Assembly: GCA_963969525.1 (NCBI GenBank)
Contig: OZ018388.1
Span: 85,024,273-85,088,272, forward strand
Direction: 5' to 3'
Length of the DNA stretch: 64,000 nucleotides
DNA from: Ontholestes murinus
Taxonomy: Eukaryota > Arthropoda > Insecta > Coleoptera > Staphylinidae
The notes under the pieces are model-generated. The model had not been told where the DNA came from and searched no databases. It saw only the letters and a program-made list of their open reading frames with translations. This document shows, piece by piece, positions 12,401-24,200 of this stretch; position 1 is the stretch's first letter; each line of letters begins with the position of its first letter. The position numbers and the translations under genes were made by a program.

Positions 12401-15400
12401 TTGCGTGTTCTTTCGTTTGATATTTAATTTTGAAGTTTTAGTTTAGTACTGAATAATAATATTGAAAATTTTGTATAGAAAAGTTATGTTCTTTTCATAA
12501 TGCTACTTTTTTTATTTGTCTTGCACAGGGCTCTATCCTCAGTCTGTTATTGTACATCCTTTTAGAACTTTCCCTAAAAACAAATAACATATTATCTACG
12601 TACTGTAGAGTACTTTAATATTTAATACATTGATGATTTTTAGTTTTGTGTAGACTCTTTAAATTATTTGATTCGTTTGAGGTGAAAATATACAGACGAT
12701 GTTGTAATGGTTAATCAATATGCATTAGGATTAACAATGCGAATATCAAACTTTACCAGAACAGTCTATTACTCTATGCTAAAAATTTCAAAATATCATA
12801 TTGACCAAAAAAAAGAGTCCTTCCTAATTTCCAGCCATATTATAATAATGTAATTTTTGACAGTCATAAACCAATATCCAAAAAGATGGAAAATAGGCCT
12901 AAATTAAGGTAAATGGAAAGAAAGTATCTACCAGACACAATGGTTAGAGTTGAAAATCATCACAGCTGCATGAACTCCACCCGGCTTTACCATTAAAATT
13001 TTTTGTATGTTTTATATAATATTTTTATATTTTCTTATGTATTCTGTCAAAAAGGAAGCTAAAATCTAATAAACATAACATAAACATAAAGTTATTAAAT
13101 ACCTAGGTCTTCTCTACTCAGATACCTCTCTCTTTCTCTCATTGAAACCTCACATTCAACATCTTCCGGACCATATCTTACACTTGCTCGATTGCAGACT
13201 TTGTGACTCTTCTCACACTCTATAAAGCCCTCAATAGATCACATATTGAATATGGTGTGATTTCCCATCTTCTCTCTAAAACTTTAAAAAGCTTGCAAAC
13301 GTCATATCTCCGTGTAATACTAAGAACTGTGAGATCTTCTTTTTCTAGCATAGTAGAGGTAGAAAGCTGCATACCTCAACATTTTTACATGCCTCCCTTC
13401 CTCCCAATTTCTCTGTAATTACTGCTGAACTGACAGCCATCAAGGGTTTATTGTTAATTAGGCAGCTAAACACTAAGAACTTTGTAATCTATTTGGACTC
13501 TAAAGTCCCACTACAGTCCATTAAAAGTACTGGCATGAACCAACACAGACCTATTCTTTCAAATGAAATCCAATCCATTTATTATCATCTCATCACAATT
13601 TCCTGCTTTTCCATTAATTTTTGTTTGATTCGTTGGGGCACATGGGTATTGAAAGAAATGATATTACTGACAGATCAGCCAAATATCCACAACACAATTC
13701 TCCACATCAAGACATAAAAGACACTATACATTTAAAATGGCAGTTGTCTTGATCCACATCACATCTGGGTGGTAATTTAAATTTCTTTCTTGAATAATTT
13801 TCTCACTTATCTCTTGGTAAAACATTATGAAATAATAGGTAGAGAAACAAACCAAGTGTTTATTAATTCTATACCTATTACTTTAGATTTATTAGACTTA
13901 ATTCAACAATGACTTCACCCCCTTGGTTTTTCATTTGAAAACACTTGGTAAAAGATTTATCACATTGATAATAAGAATTAAAATGGCCCACAATTACTTC
14001 CCATCCTTTTTAAAATGTTGCTAATGCTGAGAATTTGATAATCTTAATTTTTCTCTTGCCTAATCTTCTATTCTAGTTGTTATAACTTTTAACAAACTGA
14101 AGAAAGATGAAAAGTATTTTTATTGTTAATTATGTATTGAATATTATGTTTAATAATTGTTAATTTTTTTTCAGTTAGATATATAAAGAAAGTAGATGGC
14201 TTCCACGGTCTGTATAGAGGTCTTGTGCCAAAACTCTGCGGTAATTTAGTGTGTGCTGTGACGACCGAGAAGATTCTTAGGAAGTATGATGGGGATTTAT
14301 ATCACGATGAAGATGCCGATGAGCAGAACAACACTCCCATAGATCCAAAGTGAGTAAATTAAAATGCAATCGTTGCTGTTAAAATGAAAAGTTTAATAAA
14401 TTACACAAAAACTGATTTTCAATACATGCAACACTTGATTAGAATTATTGTATTAGGTAGAGAATAACACTTGTTTTATTCCATAATGTTTTTATTTTCA
14501 GTTTTATTCTCCTGGCACATGTTTCTGTCTTCGCAGACCATTATCAAAGTTAAAACCAAAACACGTGTCAGGCAACTAAGAATAAAAACATTATGAAACG
14601 AAACAAGTGTTACTCTCCACCTAATAATAATATCTGTTTCCATCAAGAGTGTAGCGCAACAAGCATTAACTTTAGAATTATTGTCAGTGTTTAGTAATTA
14701 CTTATCAACATATTTCTTAAATGTTGTCGATGTTTACTTTGTAGTACATTTTGATTAAAATGATTAAAACATAAATACACTTTTCAATTTGTTTTACCAC
14801 AATAGACTATTGTGTAAAATAAAGTTTAAAGTAATAATTTAATCCCTCTGGATGATGGTAAATAATGTTTTCTTCACCTGGAGAAGCCACATTGTGCTGA
14901 AACATATGTAGGGTTTAAAATGAACCAAATTTGAAAATCTGACAGTCTCATTATCTTATTTTTTTATGATGTTTTTAAAGAAATGTATTATTTTCAGACA
15001 GAAATATCTCAACGAGCTAAAAAGGGACTTGATCAGCAGAACGGGGGCCATAATAGTCAGTCACCCTTTCCACGTTATCACTATTAGAATGATGGCTCAG
15101 TTTGTCGGAAATGAAACTAAATATACGTAAGTTGAGTTTAATATTAAAATAATTTCTTCCAACAAAAAAAATAACACAATAAGAATATTTTTTTATGTAT
15201 GTGTCTATTCATATACATATTTTATTAACAGGTAATTCAAAGCATCATAAATATTATATTCAAAACATCGCAATTAAATAATTTAAATTTTTCTTACAGT
15301 GGACTATTCTCTTCAATAGCAGAAGTATATAGGCAGAACGGAATTTCAGGATTTTTTAGTGGTATCGTCCCGAGAATTGTGGGTGACGTTATTTTTGTAC

Positions 15401-15808
15401 TACTAGCATCTACACTAACATTTGCCGTTAACTCCTACGTCTTTGAGGAAAACGAATTGCAAGTGTACACTAACGCAACAATGTCGGTGAGTATATAAAC
15501 GCATAATCATTTGTTTGCATTATATAAAAAAAAATTGTCCATTGCAGTTTTTGGCCAGTGCCGTAACGTACCCGTTCCAAGTGGTGTCGAACTGCATGGC
15601 CGTATCGAACTCAGGTCTCTCAGCCGGATCACTGCCCATCATGCCGCTGTACACGTCTTGGTCCGACTGCTGGTTCGACCTGTCGAACCGCAACCAGCTC
15701 AAGCGCGGCTCAAGTCTGCTGATACGTTATTATACAGGACCACAAGTAATTATTAGCGGCAGGCCAGTGCCAATACCAAAGAGTGATAGCATCAACGTTA
15801 GTTTTTAA
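6412..15808 (+). CDS. Mtch: Mitochondrial carrier homolog (Mtch, MTCH1/2 family)
   Basis: Six coding exons: 6412-6525, 7295-7379, 14175-14349, 14998-15126, 15300-15486, 15548-15808. All junctions are GT-AG and the frame closes at 951 nt (316 aa), the usual family length. The protein starts MSKQKDSPPKGSYW. It carries a degenerate carrier signature, HPIEYAK (residues 28-34), in the first repeat, SHPFHVITIR in the second (about 146-155), and TYPFQVV near 237-243, ending PKSDSINVSF. Members sit in the outer mitochondrial membrane. In vertebrates MTCH2 acts as a tail-anchor protein insertase and tBID receptor; the same role here is inference. The acidic residue of the second signature is lost, as expected for this non-transporting branch. 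Intron 2 (6.8 kb) is full of transposon remnants. An AATAAA lies at about 16004. Confidence 0.95.
6526..7294 (+). other. Mtch intron 1, no further feature seen
   Basis: 769-bp intron between donor CAG|GTTAGG (6526) and acceptor TTTCAG (7294). AT-rich, with no repeat match that I recognise. The short open frame around 7007-7231 is of AT-rich chance type. Confidence 0.7.
7630..8529. mobile_element. Palindromic MITE, copy 1 (896 bp, TA target site)
   Basis: TA|CAGGGTGACTGACGAAAAAC at the left end (7632) is mirrored by GTTTTTCGTCAGTCACCCTG|TA at the right end (8527). The two halves are inverted copies of each other along nearly the whole element, leaving a short centre around 8040-8110. Two further copies lie at 30845-31730 and 62480-63370. 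TA duplication and CAGGGTG ends suggest Tc1/mariner-superfamily mobilisation. The 85-codon minus-strand frame across the centre is a by-product of the palindrome, not a gene. Confidence 0.9.
8990..10560 (-). mobile_element. Degenerate LINE with reverse transcriptase, minus strand
   Basis: On the minus strand, interrupted frames spell a non-LTR reverse transcriptase. Around 10310-10190 is YPLAKIINKCIETGEFPDSL, followed by NYRPISLLTYFSKIFERVV. At 9898-9629 comes GIPQGGISCPTLFVIYINDI and then YVDENN, where the YxDD catalytic box has become YVDE. Near 9145-9080 is the 3' UTR start (TTTGAGTGGAAGATCATCGC on the minus strand), shared with the fragments at 12930, 40900 and 55870. The element ends in AATAATAAACTG-like DNA near 9000. 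Several stops and an altered active site mean it is dead. It is jockey/CR1-like; the clade is not assigned. Confidence 0.8.
10782..11365 (+). mobile_element. Mariner-type remnant with CAGGGTG end
   Basis: TA|CAGGGTGTCCCATTTTACAT opens the element at 10782. From about 11070 to 11220 a plus-strand frame reads RRNICFDILNNLPTDPDVFD, then KVITCDELCFFSLRQAKN. This resembles the stretch of mariner transposases around the second catalytic Asp (…D…DRVITGDETWF in typical members). Here the motif is TCDE, so the acidic residue is retained. The N- and C-terminal thirds are missing. The first about 230 bp match 49590-49840 in the opposite orientation, showing a shared terminal sequence. Confidence 0.6.
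11731..12440. repeat. Diverged tandem repeat, about four units
   Basis: The phrase AAAnCCnCAAYRTTTAGAAA recurs at about 11735, 11932, 12078 and 12323. Each time it is followed after 40-60 bp by TT(C/T)TTTAGRAA and a TTGAA/ATTCTAA-type segment. Unit lengths vary from 140 to 250 bp, so this is an old, eroded array within Mtch intron 2. Confidence 0.5.
12495..13085 (+). mobile_element. LINE fragment with reverse transcriptase boxes, plus strand
   Basis: About 12524-12570 encodes AQGSILSLLLYILLEL, the reverse transcriptase box before the active site. About 12695-12710 encodes YTDDVVMVNQ, containing the catalytic YxDD. Frame breaks follow. The coding part runs into a 3' UTR at 12940-13000 (GAAAATCATCACAGCTGCAT) matching the minus-strand LINE at 9100. 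The end is an ATAAACATA-rich tail at about 13068-13088. Most of the palm domain has been deleted, so it is inactive. Confidence 0.75.
13086..13780 (+). mobile_element. LINE fragment with RNase H domain, plus strand
   Basis: A separate jockey-like remnant. It starts KVIKYLGLLYSDTSLFLSL, the thumb region after the reverse transcriptase. It continues (13203-13400) with LYKALNRSHIEYGVISHLL and LKSLQTSYLRVILRT. It ends (13430-13720) with an RNase H-like domain, TAELTAIKGLL, NFVIYLDSKVPLQSIKST (LDS in place of the catalytic TDS) and WGTWVLKEMILLTDQPN. Frameshifts separate the blocks. The segment abuts the A-rich tail of the preceding LINE. Confidence 0.75.
13780..13885. repeat. Short interspersed repeat, copy also at 29089-29180
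   Basis: AATTTCTTTCTTGAATAATT and AAACATTATGAAATAATAGG occur here and again at 29089-29150, in intron 9 of the PP6 subunit gene, in the same order. It is a short dispersed repeat of unknown family. Confidence 0.5.
14475..14760 (-). repeat. Palindromic unit with hammerhead-like core and conserved mini-frame
   Basis: On the minus strand, 14549-14511 reads TTGATAA-T-GGTCTGCGAAGACA-GAA-ACATGTGC-C-AGG. This is the same order of elements as the better-preserved hammerhead-like copies at 40271 and 18572. It is flanked by inverted CATAATGTTTTTATT-type arms (14481-14595). Further along is a minus-strand ATG at 14749 starting MYYKVNIDNI-stop, a degenerate form of the conserved MYHEVNASTI start. Lies in Mtch intron 3. 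Confidence 0.5.
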
Positions 15809-16440
15809 ATGGCGACGACCACCCCGTCAGTAGCATTTATTTGTGTCCTATGCGAATCTGTTCCACTTCTTTCGGATTGATGCCGGCGCAGGAGATTGCC
15901 GTGTTGCCTCCTGTCTCGCGAGGAAATTTATCGTCATCGCTTTTAATATATTTTATATTGTATATATTTTCATTTAATTGCATTTCTTTGTGTTCCCCCC
16001 CTCAAATAAATGTTATATTGTATTTTAAATTATCCTTTGTGTTTTTATTTCCACCTAAAACACAATGTTAAAATTTAATTTTGAAAGTTAAGGTCATATG
16101 AAGGCCAAGAACCTCCATGACCTTGAACTAGCAGATTCTACAACCTCTTCACTACCCTCAAGGTCAGAGGAGGTTCTAGAATCGGCTAGTTCCCTCCTAC
16201 TGATATAAAAAAATCTTTAGTAATTATAACAATAGAATTCATTACTTAAATATGAAATTAATTTAATTTATTATCTTCACATCAAAATTTTGGGCAGAGT
16301 GCACAATTACAAATTATATTCTTCCACTCATACCCTTCCCCTAGCATAATATTGTATGAGCAGGTATCCTCTTAGACATCCGAAATCTTTGATACACTTA
16401 TGTTTTTATCATTTGAAGAAGCAGTTGTAGAAAAGTTCAA
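15809..16440 (+). other. Mtch 3' UTR and downstream hairpin
   Basis: From the Mtch stop to an AATAAA at 16004-16009 is the likely 3' UTR of about 200 nt. Immediately after, 16123-16150 (GAACTAGCAGATTCTACAAC) is repeated inverted at 16165-16195, with AAGGTCA motifs between, giving an imperfect hairpin. It could act at transcript termination or be a small repeat. Nothing else recognised. Confidence 0.45.
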
Positions 16441-18223
16441 AACTTACATTTAATATTGAAATGTACCATCTGGATCTGGATTGAGTTTGCCAAGGGTGAT
16501 CAAATCATTGACCAGAGCACTTAGGCCTGTTGTGCCCTCCTGACTGGGACAGCCCTGCGTTGTTCTATTTATCACTCATGAAATGTACCATAAAGTGAAC
16601 GTCGTTAAGATCCACTAAAGATATATATTTGTTTAGTCTATTAAAACAAACACATAAACACTTGACGATAGAGTTTACAGCTTCGACTTTTAAGGGTAAT
16701 TTTTTACTTTCAAAAAAGAGTCAAATTGCAGGATATATTTCTTAAGGGTTAAATAGAGGAATTACTAAACAAATTTTCTCTCTCTCAAACTTTTTATTGA
16801 AACCAAATGGAAACAAAAAAATCTTAGTTAACAAAGTGAATGGTTTAAAAATATATGCCTAGGCACTGTACGATGGGAGAACAATTCCGAAATAAAATAC
16901 ATTAAAAACTTTCATAAAGTCGCGCACGCTGGTTTTCTTCTTCTTATTAACTTTTTTTTCATTTTAATAGGAATTTTGTCACAATCTATAATCACAGAAG
17001 TTATAGTTGTTGCACAGTCTGCTCATAATGTGAACTTTAAATAAAATTTACAACACAAACAAAATATAATTCGATAACATTAGCTAATAACACCTTTGTA
17101 CTGCTTATATATATTTATATTGGAAAAACCGATGCGGAAATTAATCGTACGTTTCTTTTTTTTATTATTACCTTTTCACCGATTAATCAATAATAATAAA
17201 AGCACCGGATTGGAGTGTCCCGGCACGAGATCGACGCGTCGACCGATTATTCTTACTCCACCGCATCAAGGGGGAGGAGGGTTATTGCGCGCGCCCCCCG
17301 TTTGAACCGTAGTGGTGTTTTTTTTTTTTTTTATTTGAATAAGAAAAGCCGCCCACAACCACCCCCGCAGTCGGTGGAATAAATCACTGGCTGTGTTGTT
17401 TGAAAAATTAAGTATCTCTAATTGCATTTTTTCCATATTCGATGATTACACTTCGAAAATATTTGGTATAATTTCTGATTGCAATAACAGGCACAATAAA
17501 GTAACTAATGTCTAATCGGGCAGAATTCTGCCCTTCAATATATTCAATTCAATATTAAACTTTATATCAAATTTGAAAGCTATAGCATAAATAAAGCTGT
17601 TTTGTTTAATTCATTTCTTTACATATTAATACAATATATAGTTTTATTATAAAATTGAATATATTCTAAGTTGGATCAATTTTTCTAAACCGGAGTTATT
17701 CTTATCACAATACTGAACAGATTTTGTGCTGAACATAACAATGAATCTTTTTCTTCCTTAAATAAAAAAAAAAAATATCGAACATACATTAAATGCACAA
17801 AACCTATACGATATACATAAATAAATAAAAACGGGAGGGTCCACAAGTGGTAGCTGCTTTTTAGGCCGTGCTCACCTGTGTGCCGGCCCCTCCGATTTTT
17901 CTTTTAAAAGAGACGAGTTTAGCAGCATTATTCTTTCACTTTCAATAAATACGAGAGGTACATTTCGAAAATTCAAGTTTTCACTTTTTTTTTAAATGTG
18001 GGGTACGATCAGTAGTATTATATTGCTAGACGAATGAAAACGTTCTTTTTTTCTTTACAAAAAAAAAAAAAAAAACAAAACAAATTAAGGAGATAATAAA
18101 AAAGTTATGGGAATAAAGGTGATGATTAGAACTTGGTAATTACAAAATACTATACAAACAATCTGTCCATTATGGCATTCACACAGACACCTCTATTATT
18201 GTGATATGTCGGGGAGTGTCCGT
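16440..18223. other. Intergenic DNA and likely 3' UTR of the PP6 subunit gene
   Basis: Between the convergent Mtch and PP6 subunit genes. Two short frames, ATG 16449 (MYHLDLD) and ATG 16583 (MYHKVNVVKI), belong to the conserved mini-frame family. The part near 17150-18220 is probably 3' UTR of the minus-strand gene: it lies directly past its stop at 18224 and contains GC-richer patches, but no polyadenylation site could be fixed. The 69-codon frame at 17096-17305 shows no family resemblance. Confidence 0.4.
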
Positions 18224-21200
18224 TCACACGCCCTCTTTACTCGCCTTCGATTCGCTCTCCGTTAATGATATTTCTTCTGTGGACCCTGTTGTTTCCTTAC
18301 ACACGACCCCATCTTTATCACCAGCACTAAAAATCATAAAAAAAAATAAAATTAATGCTTGTTGCGCTACACTCTTGATGGAAACAGATATTGTATGTTT
18401 TTTTAAATTATTTTTAAGTTTTACATATGTGTATTCTATTGTAAAAGGTAAAACCGTAAATAAATGAATAAATAAATAATAGATGGAGATGTTTCATAAT
18501 GTTATTATTCTCGTGTTTTGATCTTCGCAGACTTTGCTTCACTTATTTCGGTCTTTGCAGACTTCGCAACTTTGATAATGGTCTGTGAAGACCAAAACAC
18601 GTGTCAGGCAACTGTGAATAAAAACATTACAGAACAAAATAAGTGTTATTCTCCACCTAACATTAAAAAAATGTTTCATAGTAGAGGCATTTACTTCGTG
18701 GTACATCTTGAATGAGTTGTAATTAAAACATGATAACTTTGTTTTACCACTATATTTTTTAAATTACACAGTGAGTTATCGTGTTTTAATTACAACTCAT
18801 TATAAAATTGATACTATTTAATGATTTTAATTTTTTTTTTTACTTACACATTTTGTTCATTTTTTTCCTTAGCGGTGTCTAGTACCCCTACCGAAGTAGA
18901 ATCGGCTCCGGCTGTGTTGTTCCCTTGAGCAATTTCAATACTGTCTTTTGCTTGCTGCTCCGGCGCGTTCGCGTCACCGTCGACGTTCTCGATCTTAAGG
19001 TCGGTTTCCACCCTGGGCACATTTGGCTTGTCTTCGTTCTTCCCGAAGGCGTTGAAGGCCGCATTGTTGATGTCCGCGTCGAACACGGCCGAGCTGAAAT
19101 CGGCCCAGCCGGTCGATGGAATGTCGTCCGTCGTCGCGGCCGATCCCCACGGATCGTCCGACATCATCGCCGGCGCCTCACTGGCTTTATTCGGTGAACT
19201 CCACGCTGAAATTATCCAATAAAGGTTAATCGATAATCACATGCCTAAACGCTCAACGTACGTTCAACCTCCATCGTCGGATTTTCACCTAGAGGACTGT
19301 TCTCCTCTTCGCTATCACTGCTGCTATGCCTCTCTACCTCCTTCTCGATCACAGTCTGGAAAGTGTGGTCCTTGTCCTCGAAGATCTGATCATCGGCGTC
19401 GTCCAGCGTGTTAATATTCTGGGCGCAGATCTGCTTGAAAAGCTCGTGCTGGTGCATCAGATCCCCACCGGAGATGTCAAAGTTCATATCCGACCTGTGT
19501 TCTATACTCCTGTAAATTAATACAATTTAATACTAATAACAGATATAAACATTCATTTGTGGTACAAAAATATATAATTATAACAATAGTAAAAGAAATA
19601 GTAGTAGTAGTGTTTGGCTATCGACCACATGGTCCTTCCGCCGTGTGATTTGTGTGTAAATGAGCTTGTTACTTTAAAGGATCGCCCCCATCCCTCTAAA
19701 CCACCATTAATTGTATCTCAATGGTGAATGGTATTATACCGGTCACCCATCCAACTACTGAACCGAACCAACGTTGCTGTATTTATCTTTGATTTGTAAT
19801 TTGAATGTTTATATAACTCATAATATGCCAAAATTGCTTCTACAATAAAAATTCTTCACTAACAGAGAATTCTGTCATTTGAAGCTGACGAAGAGGTCAG
19901 AGTGATCTAAATTGTTGTAGTTATTAATAAATTAAATAAATAAGTTTATAAAATTAACAATACGAATATATCCGAGAAATACTAACTGTAAAGCATCATC
20001 TCCATCTTTGAAGTCATCATCACTGTAGCCATAAGAATCGAAAAATGCCGGACCAAGCTGTTGCATCTGATATTCCACAAAATTCTGAAATGTTTACAAA
20101 AAACACTTAAAATATTAACACGTTCTTTGCTTAAAATTAATACCTAAAGCACTTAATAAACAACAATAATAAAAAAATATTAATTTTAAGCAATCGTTAT
20201 TCTTTAGTAGACATTTCAATAATAAAGGCCAACATTAATTTCATAAATAAGCGCCATCTAGTGGATGTAATTGTATTTTCTAACCTCAAATTACCGCCAT
20301 CTACTGAAACATTTTGTAACTTAAAAAAAAAGTTATTTGATTTATTTTGAACTATCAAAATGTACCTTATTGAATTATATTTTTAAATGAACTAGATTAA
20401 ATATTAAATCATGAAAAAAAGTCACCTGTTGGCCGATACCCGAAGATGAAAACGGTATCTCGCCGTACTCATCGCTGTCTTCATTGGAAGTGTGCGGATG
20501 GACACCACCCTAAATTATTTAAAAGCATAATTAGAATAATGTATACATAAGACAATTATAAATGGTGGGACATCGCAAGGAATCTTTTTAACACGTTCGC
20601 CGCCAAACGAATATTTCTCATAAGTGCTGTCTTGAATCCCGCGTGACCGCCGGCGGTCATAGCTAATATAAGGAATAACTACAAATTATTTCCCCGGCGT
20701 GGAAGAAACGGCGACTATATGACCGCCGGCGGTACATGTGGCGGTGAACGTGTTAAAATCTTAATAAAACACAAACGGCTAGATGGAATTTCATGATCTT
20801 GCATTTATTTTGTAGCCAAGAGTTATACATGGAATATGACATCAGTCAAATGGCTGGCCTTACAATAGTCCATTCTCTCGACCCAATTTTTCAGAACATT
20901 TTAGAAGGTCTGCGGCTCTATCTCAGCAATGGCATTTTGGATACTGACTTTAAGATCGTTAATCGTTGCTGGTACGTTGGCATAACAACGTTCTTTAATG
21001 GCACCCCAGAGATAAAAGTCCATGGGCGTCAAATCGCAGCTCCTTGCTGGCCAATTCACATCTCCACGACGGCTTGGAACTTTAACCGCAATTAGTCGAT
21101 AGTTTCGTTGCTAGTGTGGCATGTCGCCCCATCTTGTTGGAACCAGATGTTGCTCACATCCAAACCAGCAATTTGCTCCCAAAAAAGATTTGCTATCATG

Positions 21201-24200
21201 GTCCTATAGCGGTTTCCTTTGACCGTTTCGCCAGATACAAAGAAAAATGGACCGATGTTGCCGCCAGCCTATAATCCGCACCATACAGTCACTCGTTCGG
21301 AATGCATTGGCTGCTCGACGATCACATGTGGGTTTTCCGATGCCCAAATCCTACAGTTTTTCTTGTTTACATGTTTTTCTACTCCCATAGTAGTAAGTAG
21401 GCAATAACGCAATCGTTTGTTGATTAGTAACCATGGCATTATGATACATGCACGTAATGAAGAAAAAACTAGCACGTAATATATTACGTAACCATTATTA
21501 TTACAATCAAGTAGCCTAGACAAATGAATTTGACATTTATCGTTGTTGATTACACATTACATTTACGTTATTTTGGTTTAATTATTATTAATAATTCATT
21601 TATTCATTGTTAAAATTAGTGAAAGTGACTCCACAGAAGAAATTGTTGGAACTCCATCAGAAATTAGACAATTAGCAGAACATACCGCAGCGGATCTTCT
21701 CCCGGAAAAATCCAAAGCGCGTTACAAAGTGGTTTAAGGTAAATTCATGGATTGGCGTATGAATAATAGTGTTCAGTCTTATACGGCCTATTTTGGCGAA
21801 ATAAGTAAGAAATACAAACCTGCATCTCTTTAGGCCATGTATTCGATGCTGCGAATTGTTTTAATAGTGAAACATAACCTCAATATTTTAAAGTATTCCA
21901 AATTATAATGAATGGGAGTAGAAAAAGTATAGTACACAACTCGAGGTGTAAGTCACTTACATACTCGTGGAATTACTGCACTCGCCTAACGGCTCGTGCG
22001 CAATTTTTTCCACTCGTACGTAATATATGACTTACAACTCTCGTTATGTAATATACTATTACATAGCTCCCGAGGTGAAAATGCGCTTCATAGGAAAAGA
22101 TAATTTTTCGCCAAAATTCACCATCGACTTCCAGCTGCTCTAAGGCCCAATTAGCGAAGTTGTATCGAAGTGGATGATCAACTCTCTTCAACTGCTGTGT
22201 TATTTGGACCTTATAGGCGAATAAACCGATGTCTTTAAGCAAAATACGCCTCATGGTAGTGCGACTAATGTTCAATTGCTGAGATCGATGTTCTCGGGTT
22301 GGCTTGCACACTACGTGCTACAGCAGCAATATTCTTGAGTGTACGAACCGGACGAGCATGTGGAGCTTTAGTACGGTCCAGTTTTACGAATTTTGTGCAC
22401 AAATTTCTCTTGAATTTTTTTATTCGCGACCAAATTCTGTACGCAATTTTCGCACTGATTCTACAATACACGAATTACATTCAAAGTAAATTTTTCCCAA
22501 CGTCAAATCAAGCGTATAGCGTGCCATTTCGTTAACCGGGTGTTGTATTCTGAAGAACTGTCATACATCAGATGTCAAATATCATGACAGTAAAAATAAA
22601 GTGGTAGTTCAAAAAGATTCCGAGAGATGGCCCAAGGGCATTTCCAGCCAACTGGCTTAGGGGGGGTAATTTAAAAAAAACTTAAATATTATTCCATAAA
22701 TATAAAGTAATCAACATAAAAAAATATAATTTATATAATAATAAAATACAAGTCTATTATTTTTAAATAAAAACTAAATAATATCACACACGAAAACAAT
22801 ATAGGACATATAAAAACATAAAATAAGATATTCTGTAAAATCTGAAACAGATTTTTCTTATTAAATTTATTAAAAAATCGATTTTAAAGTGATATGCAAA
22901 TCTTTGCCAGTTTGTTGTCAATAAAATTATTGTGTTAAAATTGAACAAATTCATCGTGTCTTTATTAAATCTGTATTGAACACACTATAAATTATAGTGG
23001 TTAAAAACATAGTAAGTGTTTTATTCAGTGTTCATTATGAATTACCACATCGTAACGGTCGCAACCATCATTATGATTAAATCTGTATTGCAGATCTGTA
23101 ACAATATTATTCGGGAAAGGTAAATATATATTAATTCGATAATAATCCTCTGTTCAGTTCATAAGAACCTACATAAAATTATCTAAAACTGTGTCCTTTA
23201 CAGTTTTTTCTATCTGTTATAATAACCGATATATATTGATTTGAAAAAATTGACACTTTTTACTTTTTTCAAAATATCTAGTTACCTATGACTTTTTTGA
23301 AAACTTTGAAAGTGGAATTTTATTCGTCTCATAAATCTACACTTCTTTCCCCATTTAACCGTTTCTCTATCTCTTATAGTTTCCGAGATCCCCATAGAGA
23401 ACATAGAAAAAAACTCACCCTGTAGATTAATTAAACTAAATCTTAAATAAACTAAAAATGATTAAATATATGTTAAATAGTTTGTAAGTGATTAGGGTAC
23501 GACAGATTTACGAAATGTTTTCGTGTTTTTTCTAATTATTAGTTAATTTTCTACAATATAAAGATTTTAATACATTTTTATTAAGGCAAAAAAAAGATAC
23601 AGGGGAAAGTATGGAGATGAGAACAGAAACGAAAATGGAAAAAGAATTATAGAATTATTTATAGCAAACAAGCCTATTGTGGCAAACACAAAATTCAAAC
23701 ACAAAACTATGCACAAATACACTAGAGAAGTTGATAGAAATAATAGACTACTCCTTAATAGACGCAGAAGAATGGAAAAAGGTGAAATATGTTAAAGTAA
23801 CAAGACAAACTGAAATAGGGAGCGACCACTACTTAGTAAAAATAGAAATTAAAACAGGAGCAGAACAATAATAAACAAAAACACAAAAAGCCAAAATTTG
23901 AAAAGAAAGAAACTAGGAATAAATACTAATCAAAAATAGAGAAAAGGACAAACAGAAATAGAAATTTAAAGAAATCGTAACTGAAGCAGCTCAAGAAAGC
24001 TCTGGAACAATCACTATATCAAACAAACAGAGGAAGAAAAACAGGTGGTGGTCAGAAGAGGTAAAATAATTTGTAAAAACAAAAAAAGAGAATTGCTAAA
24101 CTTACATAAAGACAAGGAAAGAACAAGATTTTAGAAAATATAAAATAGCAGAACACAAAATCAAGATAGCAAAAAAGCAATCCTGGGGGCGGTTCGGTAA

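Noticed and set aside
15511..15756. Alternative plus-strand and minus-strand frames over the last Mtch exon
   Set aside because: Shadows of the Mtch exon, which joins in frame with the preceding exons.
17821..17900. Possible small structured RNA near 17840-17895 (GC-rich patch)
   Set aside because: No clear cloverleaf, snoRNA boxes or stable stem could be drawn; more likely 3' UTR of the PP6 subunit gene.
20793..21095. 100-codon plus-strand frame
   Set aside because: Antisense to the minus-strand Tc1-type transposase.
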